From Dromiciops gliroides (taxonomy: Eukaryota > Chordata > Mammalia > Microbiotheria > Microbiotheriidae), in contig NC_057863.1 of NCBI RefSeq assembly GCF_019393635.1, positions 624,583,291-624,647,290 of the forward strand: a stretch of 64,000 nt of DNA. The letters run 5' to 3'. A model generated the notes under the pieces. That model was not told the origin of the DNA, searched no databases, and worked only from the letters and a program-made list of their open reading frames with translations. Of the stretch, positions 22,352 to 33,140 are shown piece after piece (position 1 is the stretch's first letter; each line of letters opens with the position of its first letter). The position numbers and the translations under genes were made by a program.

Positions 22352-22456
22352 GCACGAGCCTACGCACGTGGGTGGTGCCCAAGGGCGAGCTCCTAGCTTC
22401 CCCGACCGCGGGTGCTTCCCACCCCTGACTCAGACCGTGGCTTCCTGCGGCCAGCG

Positions 22457-22571
22457 ATGGAGTTTTCGGAGGAGACCACGGGCGCCTTGAAGCCCTGCCT
22501 GCTGCGCCGCAACCGGAGCCGGGAGCATCACGGCGCGGCGGCCTCCTGCCTGGAGGAGCTGAGGAGCAAAG
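22457..22571 (+). CDS. DFFA: DFFA exon 1 (coding part)
   Basis: 38 codons plus one base, from MEFSEETTG to LEELRSK, with a GTACGC donor. Confidence 0.95.
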
Positions 22572-25500
22572 GTACGCGTGGGGACGGGTTGGGGGTCCGG
22601 GAGGCGAGGCGATGCCCACGTCGGGGGGCCTGGAGGAGGAGGGTCGGGGCGCCGGGGGCGTGCGGCCGGAAGGGACTTTTAGACGTCTAATTCCGGCTGC
22701 ACTTATGTCACAGAAGAGGAAACTGAGTCCCGGAGAGGGGACTCGCCGGGGTCACTCCTTGGACCGTTCCCACTCGTGATCTAGCGCTCCTTCCACTGTA
22801 TCACGCTGAGAACTTTAGGGCTGTCTTTGGGGCCTAGGGGTGGAGGCGGGGGAGTGGGGTGCGGCAGAGACGTGAGAAAGGAGATGGTATCACCTTCCGA
22901 TACCTCCGAAAACGTCGCTGGCTTCATCCCCGAAGGTCTTAGACGGCCGCACCTAAGCTTTCTATAGACGCGGCGTCCTGGGGCATTGGGAACCGAAACT
23001 GCGCCGGGTTTGCTGTCCTGGGCCCAGACTAGCTGGACCGGGTCCTGCAGCAGACCGCAGAACCCTGTGACCTGGGAGCAGTCACTTGTGTGCCCAAGTG
23101 TCAGTTTGGAGTAGATGATCTCAGGTCTCCGTGACAAGTACTTGCCAAAGATCTCCCTGCCGGCCTGGCCGCCTTACAAGCTGACCCCATCTGCGTTCCA
23201 GCCTTCAGTGTGGCCCAGTGGAAGCAGGGAAGGGCCCATAAACACATGCTTCCCCAGTGTGGCTGGCGCATTCATTACTCAGGTTAAATTGCAGATTGGC
23301 ATTAGGTTCCCTAAGTTCCATTGGCTTGCCCCTGCACCAAGAGCCTCGGGTCTCATCCAGCTCTTCCTCTGCTAAGCCTTTCCCTGGGCTGTGGAAGGGC
23401 AGACTTGATGAAGTTGCCTTTTATTTATCCAGGATTTCTTATCACGAGTGTAGCTGTGGAGACAGCCTCTTGCCCAGTGAGAAGGGAGGTGAGAGTTGAT
23501 AATACCAAACCCTCCTCTTTCTGTTAAACTTTTTATACAGAGATGCTACCTTGAGGACAAAACTTCCAATATAAGGAATCTAGGCTCTGGGCAGTGTGCT
23601 CAAAGCTGTTGCATTTTCAGCAACAGGGGATGGTGGTATTTAGACTAACCACCGAGGATGTTATAGAGAAAGAACTTTTCCATTTTAGTTGGCAGCTACT
23701 ACATCCTGCAAAGCCAGTGTACACGGAAACACATTCATTAAGCTCCTGTACTGTATATCAGGACAACTAGGTGGCACAGGATGGAGTGCTATGCCTGGAG
23801 TCAGAAAGACAAGTTCAAATCCAGACTCAGACACTTTCTAGCTTAGGACCCTGGGCCAGTCACTTCACCCTATTGGCCTCAGTTTCTTCATCTGTAAAAT
23901 GAGCTGGAGAAGGAAATGGCAAACCACCCCGGTATCTCTTCCCAGAAAACCCCACATGGGGTCACAGCTGAAACAACTGAATGTATGTGTGATAATTTGC
24001 ACTAGGAAGAAGGGAGGGACAGAAGAAAAGGCTTCCCTCCCAGAGGAGGGAGTGCATGAAAAGAGCCGGGACCTCTTAAGTGGTGACACGAAGAGTTGTG
24101 CACACCAAGAATAGGAGACAGCATGTTCAGATGTGTGGAGGCTGGAGACTGACTTTGAGCTGAGTTTGGACACAGTCAATAGGCCAATCTGGCTGGAGTA
24201 TTCAAAGGAGAGTTATGTGACATCGGTGTTTGTGGTTTGTCCTAGGGCATGGAGGAGCCACCAATAGGTATCTATGAATAGTGGAGGGATTCATTTAATT
24301 TCCTTTGTGCATCATATTTAAATCATCCTGTGCTTTCTTTCTTAGCTTGCGATATCCTGGCCATTGATAAGTCCCTGGAGCCCATCACTCTGGTCCTGGC
24401 AGAAGATGGCACCATCGTGGATGACGAAGACTACTTCCTGTGTTTACCAGACAATACCAAGTTCGTGGCCCTCACTTGCAACGAGACGTGGAAATACAGC
24501 AATACAGGTGAGGAGCTGTGGCTGTGTTTTTTTGTTTTGTTTTGTTTTAGTGAGGCAATTGGGGTTAAGTGACTTGCCCAGGGTCACACAGCTAGTTAAG
24601 TATTAAGTGTCTGAGGCCGGATTTGAACTCAGGTACTCCTGACTCCAGGGCCAGTGCTCTATCCACTGCGCCATCTAGCTGCCCCTGTGGCTGTGTTTTA
24701 TGTGGCCCGTGAAGCAAGGCCTTCCCTGTGATGGCTCCCAAGAGGCTTGGGTCACTTCACCCTTATAGCAATGACACATTGCTTGTGAGGCTCAAATGTA
24801 AAGCCCTTTGCACACCTTCAAGTACAATGGAAAGGCTAACCCATCATGCTGATGATGACAACGACAACAATATGTAGTACCACTTGGTGGTAGGAGCTGG
24901 TTAGTGTAAGAATTTCTCTCTACCAGGAGAGATGTTTGGGAGCATAGGGAGCCCCTTGCCCAGGGTCACACAGCCAGTTGGTGTCAGAGGCAGGATTTCA
25001 ACCCAAGCCTTGCAAGACTCCAAGGCCAAATTTATGTCTGCCTTCTGATCACAACCCCCAAATGTTTTCCAGTTCTCCTCATAATGACTATGGAATAGAT
25101 TCTAGAGCCTGAATCACAAGGGTGCTGAACTGGTCCCCCCTTCCTGCCCTCTAGGCCCTTCCAGCTCTGGATCTAGGATCCTGTCACTCAAGCTCGTTAG
25201 GCATCGGTTTTCTCATCTGTAAAATGGGGGTAGAGAGGTGTTGGACTGGATGGTCTCTTCCAGCTCAAGACCATTCTGATATGGGGGTTGTGGGAGACAA
25301 ATATCTGGCATCTAGAAAGGTCTGGTAATGAGCTTAGTCTAGCCTAACCCTTAATGGATGTAGCGTCTTTCTTCGGGATATTTAAAAGTAGTTTCATGTA
25401 TCAGCAAGTTGAGCTCCTTGCTGGTTTCCCCATGAAGCTGTGTTTCTTGTGACACAAAGGAAAGACCCCTCCCCCAAACTCACAGCTGGAGGGGCTTTGA

Positions 25501-27366
25501 GAGTGTCCCCCCCTTGTCCAGCCCACATGTGTATGACATGTCCACCAAGGGGCCAAGCTTGCCCCCTTAGCCCCTTCTCTAGGAAGCCCATCCAGCTTTT
25601 GGACGGCTTCCAAGCTTTCCCAACATCAAGCCCCCGTTTGGCCCTGTGTGGCTTCCATCCATCGCTCTAGCCTCAAGCCAGAGAGATTATCCCAGGGCTG
25701 TCCCGGGTCAGTGGGTTCCAGGTTCCCAGCCACCCAGGCACTTCTGACTGGCCCTTCCTCCTCCCTTTCATCAGATGGGGGCACGGCTTGGCTCTCCCAG
25801 GACTCCTTTGAGACAAAAGACGAACCAGACGGCATGGAGGGGTGCCGGTGGAAGAACCTGGCCCAGCAGCTCAAAGGAGATCTCTCCAGCATCATCCTCC
25901 TGTCAGAGGAAGACCTCCAGGTGAGGGTCCTCCATCCCCTGCCCGCCGTCATCCCCGCACATCTTCACAGGGGCCCATCTCACTCATTCCCACTTGCTGC
26001 CTTTCAGACCACTCCCTTTGCCAGAGGCCACCACCCAGCCCTCCCCTTCCCATCCTCACCACCCTCTCGTACCACCCTCCGATTTTCCCAGCACCTAATT
26101 AGACTCTCAATAAATGCTCATTTGAATAAATGAATACTAATATGCTTGCTTTCAGCTGTCAAACTTTAAAACTTGCCAACTAGTTATCCCTTCAGCAGAC
26201 TAAGAATATAGGTAGGAAGAAGTTTGCCCTGCTGAAGGCACTTGGGTCTGACTCTTCCCCTGGATCATGGGGGGCAGGGGGAGCGGGAGGGGGCAGGGCA
26301 GTGAGAGAACTGGATATGGAGCCAAGATGCCCGGCAGGAGGGGTCACCTCCTGCCTCTGACACCCCCAGGGCCCCTCTCTGAGACAGTGGCCCGGGCCCT
26401 GCCCTTCATTGCAAGGGCATCTCCCGACAATGAGGTCACACTGCTGAGCCATTCACAGATTCTGGAGTCTTCCGAGAGGGTGATTCAGCAGACACCCCCT
26501 TGTTCTTGTTTTGTGTTTGTATGCACCTGCGTATCCATGGATATGTGTATCTCCAGGTCTGGGTTTGTGCCTTAATGAAGAATAATCGTGTTGTTCCTGG
26601 ATTTTTTTTTTAATTCTCAGCTAGACCAAAGTTAGTTTGGGGACCTCCCAGTGTGACAACCCCCTCTCCCAGTGGAAACAAGTGTCAGAAGTGCATCTTC
26701 CTGACTTGAAGGACAAACTTCTGCCCCCTCTGCTGCATGGCATTTTTCTTTCCTTATTCCACACCTGTGATCCTTTGCATGCCTCTGAGGGAGAAACCCC
26801 CATTGTGGAAACTACCTGGGCCCATGAAGACAGCCAGCTGAGATCTACGGCTCATTATCTACAATGAGGCACCTGAGGCACCAGAGCTGCCCTGACATGT
26901 GCATGCTCACACACCCACTTTGTATCAGAGGCAGGGTTTGGACCCAGGCCTGCCCACCTCCAAGACTGCCGTTCTATCTGCTCTCCCACACTGCCTCTCA
27001 CTGGCATTAGTAGCCACCCCTTTTCTTCTTTTTTTTTTCCTCAAAGGGAAAATGGGAACAGAAAAATTAAATCCATTGTATAGCTGGCCTGAGGGCAGCT
27101 GGGTGATACAGTGGATAGAGGGCCAGGCCTGGAATCAGGAAGGCCTCAGACACTTCCTAGCTGTGTGACCTTGGGCAAGTCACATCACCCTGTTTGCCTC
27201 AGTTATCTCATCTGTAAAATGAGTTGGAGAGGGGCAGCTAGGTGGCTCAGTGGATAGAGCACTGGCCCCGGAGTCAGGAGTACCAGAGTTCAAATCCAGC
27301 CTCAGACACTTAACACTTACTAGCTGTGTGACCCTGGGCAAGTCACTTAACCCTAATTGCCTCACC

Positions 27367-27413
<47 letters not shown>

Positions 27414-30400
27414 AGGAGATGGCAAACCACTCCAGGATTTTTGACAAGAAAACCCTAAATGGGGTCAGGAAGAGTCATACATGACTGTGAAACAAATGAA
27501 CAACATTAACTGGTATATTCAACATCTTCTCACTTCATTTCTTACCTAACATCTCGCTGGCGTTATTGACTTTCTTTTTCCCCATGAGACTCACAAAAAT
27601 TAAATCCGTTGTACCGCTGGCTTATTCCACATCTTCTCGCTTCGTCTCTTACCTAGCCAGAACATTTCCCACGGCAGTTTGCTAACTCCTGGAAAGGGGT
27701 CAGACGATTCACCGAAGTCGGAGAAAATCTAATTGATTTGCTAAGACCCTGTTCCTATGACTTTTATTTGCCTCCTTATTTCTACCTCCTGTTCTCATGT
27801 GCCAGGTGCTCATTGACGTTCCCTGCTCAGACTTGGCTCAGGAACTCTCCCAAAGCCCTGCAAAGACCCAGGATCTCCAGAACACACTCCAGCAGGTACT
27901 AGACCACAGAGAAGAAGCCCGGCAATCCAAGCAGCTGCTGCAGCTCTACCTCCAGGCCCTGGAGAAGGAGGGCAGCATCCTGGCCAAGCAGGCAGGTAAG
28001 GAGAAAATTGGCCTCCCCTGCCTCTGTCCCACGTGTGCTTCCCCCCTCCCCCCCCCCAAAAGAAGCCCTCTCTAGATAGAGGCCTTCCCTTAGGAAGGAA
28101 ACAAAATGGGCAGCAACAGTGCAGAGTCACCACGGGTGTCCCAGCTGCCCCTCGGTTAGAATTCCCTGGGGGTGGTGACCTCCTGCCTGGCCTGGGCAGA
28201 CCAATAGGTCCCAGGCTGGGCCTGCACTAGGGCTGGCTGCCAATCGCTGTCTTGTGGCTGCCTTGCAGAGTCTGAGGCTCCTTTGGATGAAGTGGACTCA
28301 AGGGTGGCCGGCCTCATCACTCTCTCCAGTCACGTCCTAATGGTGCTGAAGGAAAAGTCCTCCCCAGAGCTGAGCTTGTCCAGCCAGGATTTGGAGGTAG
28401 GTGAGCCAATCCGGGGGCATGTCTTGACTCAGGGTCTGGCATCCACAAGAATATGGGTATTGTCCTTAGCAGTGGCTGGCCTCGGCATGGTGGGAGATTC
28501 AACGCAGTAGGCATATCTTTTTTTTTTTGGTGGGGCAGTGAGGGTTAAGTGACTTGCCCAGGGTCACACAGCTAGTAAGTATCACGTGTCTGAGGCCAGA
28601 TTTGAACTCAGGACCTCCTGAATCCCAGGCCAGTACTTTATCTACTGTGCCACCTAGCTGCCCCAGGCATATCTTTTTTTTTTTTTTACATATAAGGTAT
28701 TTTATTTTTTCCGTTACATGTTAAGATAGTTCTCAACTTTTGTTTATACAAGCTTTACAATTTCAGATTTTTCTCCCTCCCTCCCCCCTCCCCTAGACAG
28801 CAGGTAATCTGATATAGGTTATATCTATATATCTATATACATATACATATACATATACATATATATATACATACACATACACACACATATATATATACAC
28901 ATAATAACATTAATCCTATTTCTGCATTAATCCTGTTATAAGAGAAAGAATCAGAACAGTAATGCAAAACCTCAAAATAGAAAAAAAAAACAACAGCACC
29001 CAAAACAAAAGAAATAGTATGGTTCAATCAGCATCTATACTCCACAGTTCTTTTTTTTTCCCTTGGATTTGGAGATCTTGTTCCATCATGAGTTCCCTGG
29101 AACTCTTCTGTACCATTGCATTGGTGAGAAGAATATAGTCCATCACAGTAGGTCAACACTCAATGTTGATGATACTGTGTGCAATGTTCTTCTGGTTCTG
29201 CTCACCTCACTCATCATCAGCCCACGCAAGACCCTCCAGGTTTCTCTGAACTCCTCCAGCTCATCATTTCTTACAGCACAATAGTATTCCATTGTATTCA
29301 TATACCACAACTTGTCCAGCCATTCCCCAATTGATGGGCACCCCCACAACTTCCAATTCCTTGCTACCACGTAAAGAGCAGCTATAAATATTTTTGTACA
29401 CAGGCATATCTTTTTAACAGACAACAACAATTATATGACTTCCCTCTATATAAACTTTTACATTTTAGCAAAATACTTTCCCTGCATTTGAGCCTTGGGA
29501 CAATCCAGAGGCTGGTGCTGCCAGGGTGGTTTTCTCTGGAGAGGCAGTGTCGTGTAGTGAATTGGGTTCTAATCCCATCTCAAACACTAGCTGTGTGGCC
29601 TAGAGCAAGTCACCTCTCTGAGCCTTAGTTTTCCTCATCTGTAAAATGGGGATCAGAATGCCTATAGTGTTGATGTCACAGGGTTGCTGATATAAAGATT
29701 GGAGGAGATAATGTGGAGCTCAGAGCCCTATAGGGTATAGACGTGAGACAGCTCAGTCCCTGGCACATGGCTGGCACTTCATAAAAGCATGATGAGTGAG
29801 AATAGAGGGGACTTGCCCAAGGTCACACCACAAGTAAATGTCAGAGGCAGGACTTAAATCCAGGCCTCTGAGACCAGCTGTGTCTCCACTCCGTCCCTCT
29901 TTTATCTCTAGATCTGGTTCCTATAGCATCAGCATTTGTCCCCTTCCTCAAATTAGCGAGTGGTTTGAGGTTTTCTACTAGAACAGCTCAGACCATGGAG
30001 GGATGGAGGAATGGGAGCTGTCCAAATCCCATCATTCATCGCGTCTACGTTTGTTCAGTACCTACTGTGTGCTGGGCTCTGGAGATATAGCAAAGACAGG
30101 AGTGAAAGAATCCCTGCTCCTCAGGCATTTTCCTTTCTATTAGGGGAGAGCATATGCATGTCAATAAATAAGCATTTACGAAATAAACACAAGATTCTTG
30201 GTGGGGGGCGCTAGCCAGCAAGGAATCAGGATGGGCTTTCTGTACTAGGCAGCACTTGGACAGAGTTTGAAGGAACCAAAGGATTGGAAGGTGGAAGGGA
30301 GGTGGGAGGGCCTTCCAGACCTGTGGGCCAGCCCATTGCAAAGGCCTGGAGATGAGAGGCCCTCTATCCCCTCCCCACAGCCTTCAAGGAAGAGAGAGGT

Positions 30401-31888
30401 ATGGATTTTAGAGCCCTTTTGGGGGACCAAGCTGACTGAATTCTTATTTTAAAAAATGAGTTTTCTTGATGCATTCTGATTTTACACTGTATCCCCTTCC
30501 TCAAATGAGCCTTCTCTTTCAGTTAGTCATTTTTCATCTGACCCTTCATGATCCCATTTGGGGTTTTCTTGGTAATTTAATAGAGTCGTTTGCCATTTCC
30601 TTCTCTAACTCGTTTTACAGATGAGGAAACTGAGGCAAACAGGGTAAATGATTTGCCCAGAGTCAGGCGGCTAGTGTCTGAGGCTGGATTTGAACTCGGG
30701 AAGATGAGTCTTCCTGACTCCAAGCCCTACACTTTATGCACTGTGGCACCCCCTAGCTGTCCCCGAAAGCATAGAGGTGTTCTTTTGTCCCCATCACCAG
30801 ATGTACTCTGGGGGGTGGGTGTCCCTCCTCAAAATTTGTCTCCTCCTGTGAATGAAAGGGAAGGAAAGGCAACAGGGTGGTTGTTTCCCCTGTGAGCCCC
30901 ATGGACAGGTCTGAATCTTTTTCTGCTGGGCTTGGTAAGAACTGAACCCTGGGGCAGAGAGACCCTAGTCGGCTTTGGAGCATCGAAGCACTGAGGGCAT
31001 CATTCTGTCCAGCTAAGGGAGAGGCAGCCTGCCCCAGGAAGAACGTGCTGCCTTAGCTTGTCCAGATAACCTTCACTTGAGTCTCGTTTCTGACCTGGGG
31101 CAAGTCCCTCTCCCAGCCTGTTTCCTCATCTGTAAAACAGGGCATAGTAATGCCCCCAGATTCCCTGTGGAGCAGCCTTAGCGATACATGCCAGCTGTGT
31201 GCAGCAGTTGCTTCTACTGTGGATGAGTCACTTTCTTCAGAGCATAATTGTAGCGCATGAGATCATAGCGTTAGGGCTGGGAAGGATGTTGGAGGCCATC
31301 AGATCCATTTTCCAGATGAGAAAATTGAGTCAAGTGGTTTGCCCAAGGCCTGGACTTGAAAAAAGTTCTTCTGACTCTTTCCACAGTTAGGGTTCATGCT
31401 TCCCCAAACCCCACCACACACCTCCTTGGGTCGCCTTGTGAGGCTCATGTGATGAGACAATGCCCAGGAAGTGCTTGGGAGATGTCAAAGCCTGTCAGTA
31501 AAGTCAGTCAGTCAAGATCAGACGAAATGCCCAAGTGCCTGGCACACAATAGGTTATCTGTTCCCTTCTTTTCCTTACTTAGTCGCCGTTGCTCCCAGTA
31601 AGTCAGGGATCTTTAGGGCAGTAACTGGGAGCGGCTGAGCCAGTGGGAAGGGCTCACCACACCGATTTCTCCCCCCTTGTCCTGCAGTTGGTGATCAAGG
31701 AACACCCGGAGGCTCTGGCCCAGGCTTTAAGCTGGAACCTCGAGAAGGCCGAAGCGGTCCAAAGGGCCTGTCAGCAGCAGCTCACCCTGCGCCTGCAGCA
31801 GGTGCAGAGCCTCAATGCTCTCCACAGTATCTCAGCCGGGAAGAATTCTCCGACCGAAGAGCCCGTGAGCCTTAAACGGGCCAAGTGA
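22457..31888 (+). CDS. DFFA: DFFA (DFF45/ICAD), inhibitor and chaperone of caspase-activated DNase, 6 exons, 313 aa
   Basis: DFFA folds and inhibits the nuclease DFFB/CAD; caspase-3 cleavage releases it to cut chromatin in apoptosis. Coding exons: 22,457-22,571, 24,346-24,507, 25,775-25,920, 27,806-27,995, 28,269-28,396 and 31,688-31,888. All have GT donors and AG acceptors, and the frame stays open to TGA, giving 313 codons (human 331). Residues about 10-88 form the CIDE-N domain (TLVLAEDGTIVDDEDYFLCL), and residues about 140-200 hold the helical middle domain (QSKQLLQLYLQALEKEG). The C-terminal region (ELSLSSQDLE, LRLQQVQSL) follows, and the protein ends KRAK, a basic tail as in human. Caspase sites are DEPD (108-111) and DEVD (211-214). 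The start has G at -3 and +4. The N-terminus is several residues shorter than human before LKPCLLRRN. The gene is head to head with PEX14 and convergent with CORT. Confidence 0.97.
22572..24345 (+). other. DFFA: DFFA intron 1
   Basis: GC-rich at its left end, then unique sequence with small MIR-like patches and a long SINE at 23,761-23,983. No alternative exon was recognised. Confidence 0.7.
23761..23983 (+). mobile_element. Long MON1-like SINE
   Basis: It carries 'TTCATCTGTAAAATGAGCTG', 'GGAAATGGCAAACCACCCCG' and 'AAAACCCCACATGGGGTCAC' and ends in GAAACAACTGA. Confidence 0.85.
24346..24507 (+). CDS. DFFA: DFFA exon 2
   Basis: 162 nt after a TTTCTTTCTTAG acceptor. It encodes most of the CIDE-N domain (ACDILAIDKS to WKYSNT) and ends at a GTGAGG donor. 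Confidence 0.96.
24527..24685 (-). mobile_element. Short tRNA-derived SINE beside the DFFA exon 2 donor
   Basis: Full-length reverse copy flanked by TGTGGCTGTGTTTT duplications (24,517 and 24,686). Its left end is only about 20 bases past the splice donor. Confidence 0.93.
24940..25060 (-). mobile_element. MIR-type SINE fragment
   Basis: The core 'CTTGCCCAGGGTCACACAGC' followed by 'GAGGCAGGATTTCAACCC' sits in DFFA intron 2. Confidence 0.5.
25775..25920 (+). CDS. DFFA: DFFA exon 3
   Basis: 146 nt encoding the linker with caspase site DEPD and the block LSSIILLSEEDLQ. It ends in phase 0. Confidence 0.96.
27231..27372 (+). mobile_element. Short tRNA-derived SINE nested in a long SINE
   Basis: Full-length sense copy. 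GAGTTGGAGA at left and GAGATGGAGA at right look like the target duplication. The A-tail grew into a GA repeat. Confidence 0.92.
27373..27407. repeat. (GA)n microsatellite
   Basis: About 17 GA units derived from the tail of the preceding SINE. Confidence 0.9.
27806..27995 (+). CDS. DFFA: DFFA exon 4
   Basis: 190 nt encoding PCSDLAQEL through LQALEKEGSILAKQA. Human has MLVDAPCSDL where this has VLIDVPCSDL. Confidence 0.96.
28269..28396 (+). CDS. DFFA: DFFA exon 5
   Basis: 128 nt containing the second caspase site DEVD and the conserved SSPELSLSSQDLE. Reading past the GTAGGT donor stays open for 38 codons, to a TAG at 28,508. Confidence 0.95.
28521..28664 (-). mobile_element. Short tRNA-derived SINE
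   Basis: Full-length reverse copy in DFFA intron 5. AGGCATATCTTTTT flanks it at 28,509 and 28,665. Confidence 0.93.
28680..29401 (-). mobile_element. 5'-truncated L1 LINE
   Basis: Reverse copy with the ORF2 C-terminus at 29,143-29,430 (translation includes NWKLWGCPSIGEWLDKLWYM and EYYCAVRNDELEEF), followed by the 3' UTR and a tail. The target duplication is the AGGCATATCTTTTT at 28,665 and 29,402. An internal TA/TACA repeat at about 28,825-28,905 has expanded inside the 3' UTR. Confidence 0.85.
29540..29875 (+). mobile_element. MIR-type SINE pieces
   Basis: A sense MIR core lies at 29,540-29,665 ('CATCTGTAAAATGGGGATC'). A second, reverse-oriented core lies at 29,810-29,870 ('ACTTGCCCAAGGTCACACCA'). 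Confidence 0.5.
30045..30440 (+). repeat. Ancient LINE-tail repeat
   Basis: Family order is preserved: 'CAGTACCTACTGTGTGCTGG', an ACAGGAGTGAAAGAATCCC-type block, then 'GGAAGGTGGAAGGGAGGTGG'. Confidence 0.45.
30519..30764 (-). mobile_element. Long MON1-like SINE
   Basis: Reverse copy from CAGTTAGTCATTTTTCATC to CACCCCCTAGCTGTCCCC in DFFA intron 5. Confidence 0.85.
31688..31888 (+). CDS. DFFA: DFFA exon 6 (coding part)
   Basis: 66 codons plus TGA after a CCTTGTCCTGCAG acceptor, from LVIKEHPEALAQ to KRAK. Confidence 0.95.
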   Translation: MVIKEHPEALAQALSWNLEKAEAVQRACQQQLTLRLQQVQSLNALHSISAGKNSPTEEPVSLKRAK

Positions 31889-32815
31889 GCCCCTGTCTCA
31901 CCTCATCTTATGGCCAGCAGCGGCTGGATGTCGGATCTCCCTCAGGGGCGTTGGCCATTCTCCCTGTGCCGCCCTCCACCCCCCTGCCTCAGGGCTTCTC
32001 AGGGATGGGGACGGGGAGCTGGACACATGGGCTGAGAGCCTCAGACCCCATTTGGAAAAGCTGTCGTGGGAATGTATTTACATCCTGGGTAACTGAGACT
32101 CTTGTCATTTCCAGAATCTTTGGGCTACAGAGACAAGACTGTCACCTCCCAAACTCTTAACTGTGGGCTTCTGCTTTGAATTCCAAATAGGGAGATATCC
32201 CCAGAGTCACCATCACTGGCCTCCACCTGTGGCCACAGCAAAAAAGACTGGTGGGGGAGGGGGTGTAGAATTTACTCGGTTGGAGAGGGGAAGCTTTTAT
32301 TTTTCAAACTAACGGGTTTTCACTTGAACCTTTATGTGCATTTTAAGTCTGCTGGCCAGGAATAGCTTAAGGTGGAAGAAGGCTAGGTATTTCACTCCTA
32401 ATATTTAATTCAGAGAGGCCGCTGGCCTTGGTTGTCCAGATGACCTGGGTTCAGATCCTACCTCTGACACCTACTTGCAATGTGACCTTGGAAAAGATGC
32501 TTAGCCCCTTCGTGCCTCAGGCAGAGAAGGGGGGGTGTGATCTTGGTAGAGGGAGTTTTCTCTTTCTTTTTTTTTTGTTTTGGTTTGGTTTGGTTTTTTG
32601 GGGTGGGATAGTGGGGATTAAATGACTTGTCCAGGGTCACACAGCTAGTAAGTGTCAAGTGTCTGAGGCCGGATTTGAACTCAGGTCATCCTGAATCCAG
32701 GGCCAGTGCTTTATCCTCTGTGCCACCTAGCTGCCCCGAGGGAGTTTTCTCACTGGGAATTCTCTGCACCACTGAAATTAGATAAATGCCAAAAAAAATA
32801 AAATGAGAGAGTTCT
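31889..32815 (+). other. DFFA: Probable DFFA 3' UTR
   Basis: No AATAAA was found right after the stop. The first one I see is at about 32,797, just past a reverse SINE (32,567-32,737), so the UTR may include that SINE. The end is not proven. Confidence 0.4.
32567..32737 (-). mobile_element. Short tRNA-derived SINE
   Basis: Full-length reverse copy flanked by identical GAGGGAGTTTTCTC duplications (32,549 and 32,738). Confidence 0.93.
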
Positions 32816-32989
32816 ACATAAATTATTTCATTTCATTCTCACATCAACCCTGTGAGGCAGGTGCTAATGTTATCTCCATTTTATAGATGAGAAAACCAAG
32901 GCTCAGGTGAGATGATTTGACAGAGCTAAGAAGTGCATGAGGCAGAATTTGAACTTGGGTTATACTCCAAGTCCAGTTCCTAGCCACCA

Positions 32990-33140
32990 ACATAATATAT
33001 ATATAATGCATATATAAGTATACTATATAGCTGCCACTGCTATATATTATGCATACATATGTATACTGTATACTATATATAATACATATATGTGTACTAT
33101 GTAGCTGCCACTGTGCTATATATAATACATTAATAAAAGA
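32990..33140. repeat. AT-rich simple/tandem sequence
   Basis: Degenerate TATATAATACATA-like array. The phrase TATATAGCTGCCACTG occurs near 33,025 and a GTAGCTGCCACTGTG variant near 33,100, so a short imperfect duplication is included. Confidence 0.7.

Larger units (their letters stand above)
22250..22700 (+). promoter_or_regulatory. DFFA: DFFA CpG island and promoter
   Basis: A CpG-rich block surrounds exon 1. Between 22,262 and 22,350 there is a GGGCGGGGC GC box and two ACTAC-led motifs resembling the ZNF143/THAP11 consensus. I see no TATA box. The transcription start is not determined. Confidence 0.75.
27091..27505 (+). mobile_element. Long MON1-like SINE, interrupted by a short SINE
   Basis: The head starts GAGGGCAGCTGGGTGATACA. 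The 3' half resumes at about 27,408 with 'GAAGGAGATGGCAAACCACT' and ends AAATGAACAACA. A younger short SINE splits it. Confidence 0.88.

Noticed and set aside
27797-28075. 92-codon plus-strand frame covering DFFA exon 4
   Set aside because: It is exon 4 read through both splice sites, not a separate gene.
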